A stretch of DNA of 38,771 nt from a virus. A program made the position numbers and the translations under genes. Location of the stretch: positions 67,202 through 105,972 of IMG/VR virus record IMGVR_UViG_3300030107_004270, one strand, 5' to 3'. Positions within the stretch are counted from its first letter, which is position 1. Each line of letters begins with the position of its first letter. The notes under the pieces were generated by a model, which did not search any database, had not been told where the DNA came from, and worked only from the letters and a program-made list of their open reading frames with translations. This document shows positions 35,225 to 38,771 of the stretch, piece by piece.

Positions 35225-35626
35225 ATGGCAGTTAAGATTTCCAGAGCATTTAAGGACATTAGTTTGTCTTTTAGTAAGCATCCAGTTACAAATGACGTAA
35301 CTGTGCTTAAGAATGAGGACGCAATCAAAAAATCTGTCATTAATTTGACCAGAACTCGTTTTAATGAGAGATATTTTAACGAATTAATAGGTACTTCCAT
35401 AGACAATTCCCTTTTTGAGTTAATGGATAGTGGTATAGGGGATGTTATGGAGACGGAAATAACAACCTTATTAAATAATTTTGAACCAAGGATCAATTTA
35501 ACCTCTGTTACAGTTGAACCTGAACCTGATATGAACTATTTGGGTGTTAAAGTTGAGTATGAAATAGTAGGATTGCCATTTCCACAACAAAACATAGAAT
35601 TTTTACTACAACCGACCAGGGTATAA
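35225..35626 (+). CDS. 25: Baseplate wedge protein gp25 (133 aa)
   Basis: gpW/gp25-like baseplate protein, nearly the same length as T4 gp25 (132). Recognisable features are the N-terminal ISRAFKDISLSFSKHPVTND, the conserved NLTRTRFNERYFNELIGTSI stretch (about 39-58, family pattern ...L.T..GER...P..G) and the C-terminal beta strand LGVKVEYEIVGLP. In T4, gp25 joins gp6 and gp53 in the inner wedge and contacts the sheath. The last base of its stop codon is the first base of gp6. A canonical late box is not visible upstream. Confidence 0.92.
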   Translation: MAVKISRAFKDISLSFSKHPVTNDVTVLKNEDAIKKSVINLTRTRFNERYFNELIGTSIDNSLFELMDSGIGDVMETEITTLLNNFEPRINLTSVTVEPEPDMNYLGVKVEYEIVGLPFPQQNIEFLLQPTRV

Positions 35627-37524
35627 TGTCATTTAATCAGTTCACTAACCTAGATTTTAACGATTTAAAGACTCAGATCAAGGATTACCTTCGATCTAAT
35701 TCCAATTTCACTGATTTTGACTTTGAAGGATCGAATTTTTCGGTACTAATTGATAATCTTGCATATAATTCTTACATTACTGCTTATAATACTAACATGG
35801 CAGTCAATGAAGCATTCATTGATAGTGCTACCGTAAGGGAAAATGTCGTATCATTAGCAAGAAATATTGGATATGTCCCACGTTCTAAGAGATCTGCAAT
35901 AGCAAAAATCAACTTTACTGTCGATACAAGTGCATTAGGAGCGAGATATGTGACGCTTAATCCTGGAGTTGTTGCTGTGGGACAAGTACAAAATGGTAAT
36001 TATATCTATTCTGTCCCAGATAAAGTCACGGTAACTCCTGATAATGCTGGTTTAGCAACATTTGAAAATGTAAGTATATACGAAGGATCATATCTCACAA
36101 AGAAATTTACTGTAAATACTTCACAAGTTGATGCAAAATATATTATACCTAATGCAAATGTAGATACAACTACTATTCAGGTTAATGTTGAGACTGGTGG
36201 GGTTACAGAAACTTATAATGCATATGAAAATATTTTTAACGTAAATGCAGAATCTAGACTCTTCCTCATACAAGAAATTGAAGATGAGAAGTATCAGATT
36301 CTATTTGGAGACGGTATTTTAGGTAAGAAACCAGATAATGGTGCTGTTATTACTGTAAGTTATATTACCACTAATGGTGTTGATGGTAATGGTGCTACTA
36401 ATTTCAATTTCTCTGGAAATATTACTTATCCTGTAAGAAGTGGAGATAGGTTAATCGATTCTACAGTAACTTCTGGTATATCTCTTATAACCACGGTACA
36501 ATCGTCTCAGAACGGTGATAATATAGAATCCATTGATAATGTCAAGTATCTTGCTCCAAGGGTCTATGCGTCCCAATTTAGGGCAGTTACTGCAAATGAT
36601 TACACTAGTTTAATTCCATCAGTTTATCCAAATATTGAAACAGTAACTGCATATGGTGGAGAAGAATTGGATCCTCCTCAATATGGAAAGGTATTCATAA
36701 CAGTTAAACCAAAAACTGGTGAATTATTATCACAAACAACTAAAGATACGATTAAAAGTAATTTAAAGAAATATACTGTTGCAGGAATTAAACAGGAATT
36801 TGTGGATTTAAAATATCTTTATGTTGAGTACGATACAACTGTATCATTTAACCCTAGTTTTGTTACATCTAAAGAGCAATTATCTGCTAGAATTCTTAAA
36901 GCAATCTCTACGTATGCTACTTCTTCTGATATTAATTCATTTGGTGGTAGATTGAAATATAGTAAGTTGCTTTCCATAATAGATAAGGTTGATGGAGGAA
37001 TTACTTCTAATATCACTGTTATAGCAATGAGGAGAGATTTATCTCCAGCATATAATCAACTTGCTAACTATGAATTATGTTACCAAAATGCGTTCCATGC
37101 AGACTTAGAAGGATTTAATGTTAGATCTTCTGCATTTAGATTAAGTGGTGTTGATGGTGATGTTTATCTAACTGATTTGCCTAACTCTGATGGATTGACA
37201 GGTGCTATAAGATTTTTCCAATTAGTTAATGGTGAACCAAACTTTATTAATGATAATGCTGGAAATATTGACTATGTAAAAGGTGAAATTATATTATATG
37301 CAACTACAATTACATCAACTACAGTAACAGATAAGATTGAAATTGAGGTGACACCTGAATCTAATGATATTGTCGCAAAACAGAATCTTTATATTGTGCT
37401 AGATACTACTAGTGGAAGTAAATTAACCCTCCAAGAGGACTTAGTTTCTTCTGGTTCCAATAAATCAGGAACATCATATACACCATCTTCAAGTTTCATT
37501 AGCAATAAAAGGTATACCAGATAA
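35626..37524 (+). CDS. 6: Baseplate wedge subunit gp6 (632 aa)
   Basis: Baseplate J-like wedge protein, close to T4 gp6 in length (660). The N-terminal SFNQFTNLDFNDLKTQIKDY followed by an AYNTNMAVNEAFIDSATVRE segment (45-75) is the conserved J-like start, and ARNIGYVPRSKRSAIAKINF follows. Residues about 200-300 contain the ILFGDGILGKKPDNGAVITV beta region. The C-terminal half (ASQFRAVTANDYTSLIPSVY; then a VEYDTTVSFNP segment) matches the family's dimerisation part. gp6 forms the continuous ring that holds the six wedges. Order gp25-gp6 supports the call. Confidence 0.92.
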   Translation: MSFNQFTNLDFNDLKTQIKDYLRSNSNFTDFDFEGSNFSVLIDNLAYNSYITAYNTNMAVNEAFIDSATVRENVVSLARNIGYVPRSKRSAIAKINFTVDTSALGARYVTLNPGVVAVGQVQNGNYIYSVPDKVTVTPDNAGLATFENVSIYEGSYLTKKFTVNTSQVDAKYIIPNANVDTTTIQVNVETGGVTETYNAYENIFNVNAESRLFLIQEIEDEKYQILFGDGILGKKPDNGAVITVSYITTNGVDGNGATNFNFSGNITYPVRSGDRLIDSTVTSGISLITTVQSSQNGDNIESIDNVKYLAPRVYASQFRAVTANDYTSLIPSVYPNIETVTAYGGEELDPPQYGKVFITVKPKTGELLSQTTKDTIKSNLKKYTVAGIKQEFVDLKYLYVEYDTTVSFNPSFVTSKEQLSARILKAISTYATSSDINSFGGRLKYSKLLSIIDKVDGGITSNITVIAMRRDLSPAYNQLANYELCYQNAFHADLEGFNVRSSAFRLSGVDGDVYLTDLPNSDGLTGAIRFFQLVNGEPNFINDNAGNIDYVKGEIILYATTITSTTVTDKIEIEVTPESNDIVAKQNLYIVLDTTSGSKLTLQEDLVSSGSNKSGTSYTPSSSFISNKRYTR

Positions 37525-37527
37525 GAA

Positions 37528-38771
37528 ATGGCAGATACAAAAGTAAAAATCTCACATGTTCTGGATAGTCAGATTCCAGATTTTATTCAAGAAGATAATC
37601 CTTTATTTAAAGAGTTTTTAAATCAGTACTACGTTTCTCAGGAACATCAGTATGGAGTAGCGGATCTTGCTGAGAATATTGCAGATAATAAGAATATATC
37701 TAATTTTTCTGATCTTAATGTTGTTGCTTTACAAACTTTAGTTCCCATAAAATTAACTAGTGAAGTTCTTGCATTTGATGACGTTATTAATGTAAACAAT
37801 ACTGGTGGGTTTCCAAATAGTTATGGACTTATAAAGATTGATAATGAAGTTATCACTTATACTGGAAAAACTGCAACTTCATTCACTGGATGTATTCGAG
37901 GATTTAGTGGAATTACTTCATTAGAAAGTAATAATGATCCCCAATATTTGACATTTAGTTCTACTGAATCTGATGAACATGCTGATGAATCTATTGTTAG
38001 CAATTTAAGTCACTTATTCTTACTTAAATTCTATGAGAAATTTAAAGCACAATATCTTCCAGGAGTAGAGAAAAGAAGTCTTTATCCTACAATATCTGTA
38101 GATAATGTACTATCAAGAGCAAAGGATTTTTATATTTCAAAGGGAACTACATCTTCTCTTGAAATTTTATTTAAAGTTCTTTTTGGAAAAAATGTTGAAA
38201 TTATAAAACCTTTTGATAATACTATTACTTCTTCTGATGCCGAATGGAGAATTGAAGATCAATTAGTTGTAGAAGCATTAGAGGGAAATCCTTTAGATTT
38301 AAAAGAAACAACTATATTCCAAGATTCTTTAACATCTCCAACTGCTAGTGGTGCAGCTTCTAATGTTGAAGAAATATTTTTGGGAAGCAAAAAGTATTAT
38401 AGAATTGGATTGACTCATTCTACTGTTGCTCATGATTTTAAAGTAAATAACAAAACTCAAGTTATTGGTACTGCTTCAAGTACATCAGTTGTTACTGTAG
38501 ATTCTACAGTTGGTTTTGATACTAGTGGTACATTCTTATATCAAAATAGTATTGGAAACTATACATCAGCAACTTACACATCGAAATCTCATAACCAATT
38601 CTTTGGATGTGGAATTACAACTAATTTAACTGAATCTACTTCGATAATTGATAATGTATTTGTTTATGGATTAGAAAATAACGATCCTACAAAAGTTTGT
38701 AAGATGCGTCCAGTAGGATGTATAAGTGGTGCAGATTCCAAAGATATTAGCACAACCAAATATTTTAAAGA
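37528..38771 (+). CDS. Virion/baseplate structural protein in gp7-like position (partial, at least 414 aa)
   Basis: Open from ATG 37528 to the window edge. The start ADTKVKISHVLDSQIPDFIQ then EDNPLFKEFLNQYYVSQEHQ is typical of a large cyanophage structural protein following gp6. The segment TYTGKTATSFTGCIRGFSGI (about 112-131) and FYISKGTTSSLEILFKVLFG (about 196-215) recall baseplate wedge/tail-hub surface proteins. Position after gp6 parallels gp7 in T4, but sequence identity to gp7 cannot be claimed. The C-terminus is outside the window. Confidence 0.75.
   Translation, partial: MADTKVKISHVLDSQIPDFIQEDNPLFKEFLNQYYVSQEHQYGVADLAENIADNKNISNFSDLNVVALQTLVPIKLTSEVLAFDDVINVNNTGGFPNSYGLIKIDNEVITYTGKTATSFTGCIRGFSGITSLESNNDPQYLTFSSTESDEHADESIVSNLSHLFLLKFYEKFKAQYLPGVEKRSLYPTISVDNVLSRAKDFYISKGTTSSLEILFKVLFGKNVEIIKPFDNTITSSDAEWRIEDQLVVEALEGNPLDLKETTIFQDSLTSPTASGAASNVEEIFLGSKKYYRIGLTHSTVAHDFKVNNKTQVIGTASSTSVVTVDSTVGFDTSGTFLYQNSIGNYTSATYTSKSHNQFFGCGITTNLTESTSIIDNVFVYGLENNDPTKVCKMRPVGCISGADSKDISTTKYFK

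Overview
This window comes from a T4-like contractile-tailed phage, most likely a marine cyanomyovirus infecting Synechococcus or Prochlorococcus. The evidence is a baseplate pair gp25/gp6 at the right end, large tail-fibre genes with GIGT-type repeats at the left end, T4-style late promoters (ATAAATA box) placed 16-34 bases before start codons, two host-like genes (Nfu-type Fe-S scaffold domain and PurN), and an AT-rich sequence packed with very small overlapping genes. Host and genus are inferred. No photosynthesis gene, tRNA or CRISPR array is visible.

Layout. (1) 1-15.1 kb holds late structural genes: the end of one fibre-like gene, a small ORF, then two copies of a three-gene fibre/adhesin module (492-7152 and 7847-14727). 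Two small genes separate the modules and a probable tail-assembly chaperone follows. Each large fibre gene has its own ATAAATA box. (2) At 15.1-15.43 kb lies the only convincing minus-strand gene, with divergent -10 boxes beside it. (3) 15.4-17.6 kb is a tight operon ending in the Nfu-type domain protein and PurN. (4) 17.6-22.2 kb holds conserved small cyanophage-type genes, two small membrane proteins and an SF2 DEAH helicase. (5) 22.2-30.7 kb holds about 35 tiny genes, mostly acidic, chained by ATGA/TAATG overlaps, with one HNH protein and one zinc ribbon. (6) 30.7-33.7 kb is gene-poor and unusual. It has a cluster of cyanobacterial-type DnaA boxes, two dense fields of a TTCGT motif, a duplicated 45-base element with conserved potential hairpins, a 20-base inverted repeat around a small winged-helix-like gene, a 28-T run and a possible three-way-junction RNA. 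(7) 33.7-38.8 kb holds a glycosyltransferase-like gene, two small genes, a strong terminator, then gp25, gp6 and the start of another baseplate/structural gene.

Working together: flanking late genes build the baseplate and host-recognition fibres. The centre looks like early/middle host-takeover and metabolism genes read from sigma70-like promoters (TTGACA-17-TATAAT type), two of which sit inside hairpins. The 30.7-31.1 kb block is the best candidate for a replication origin.
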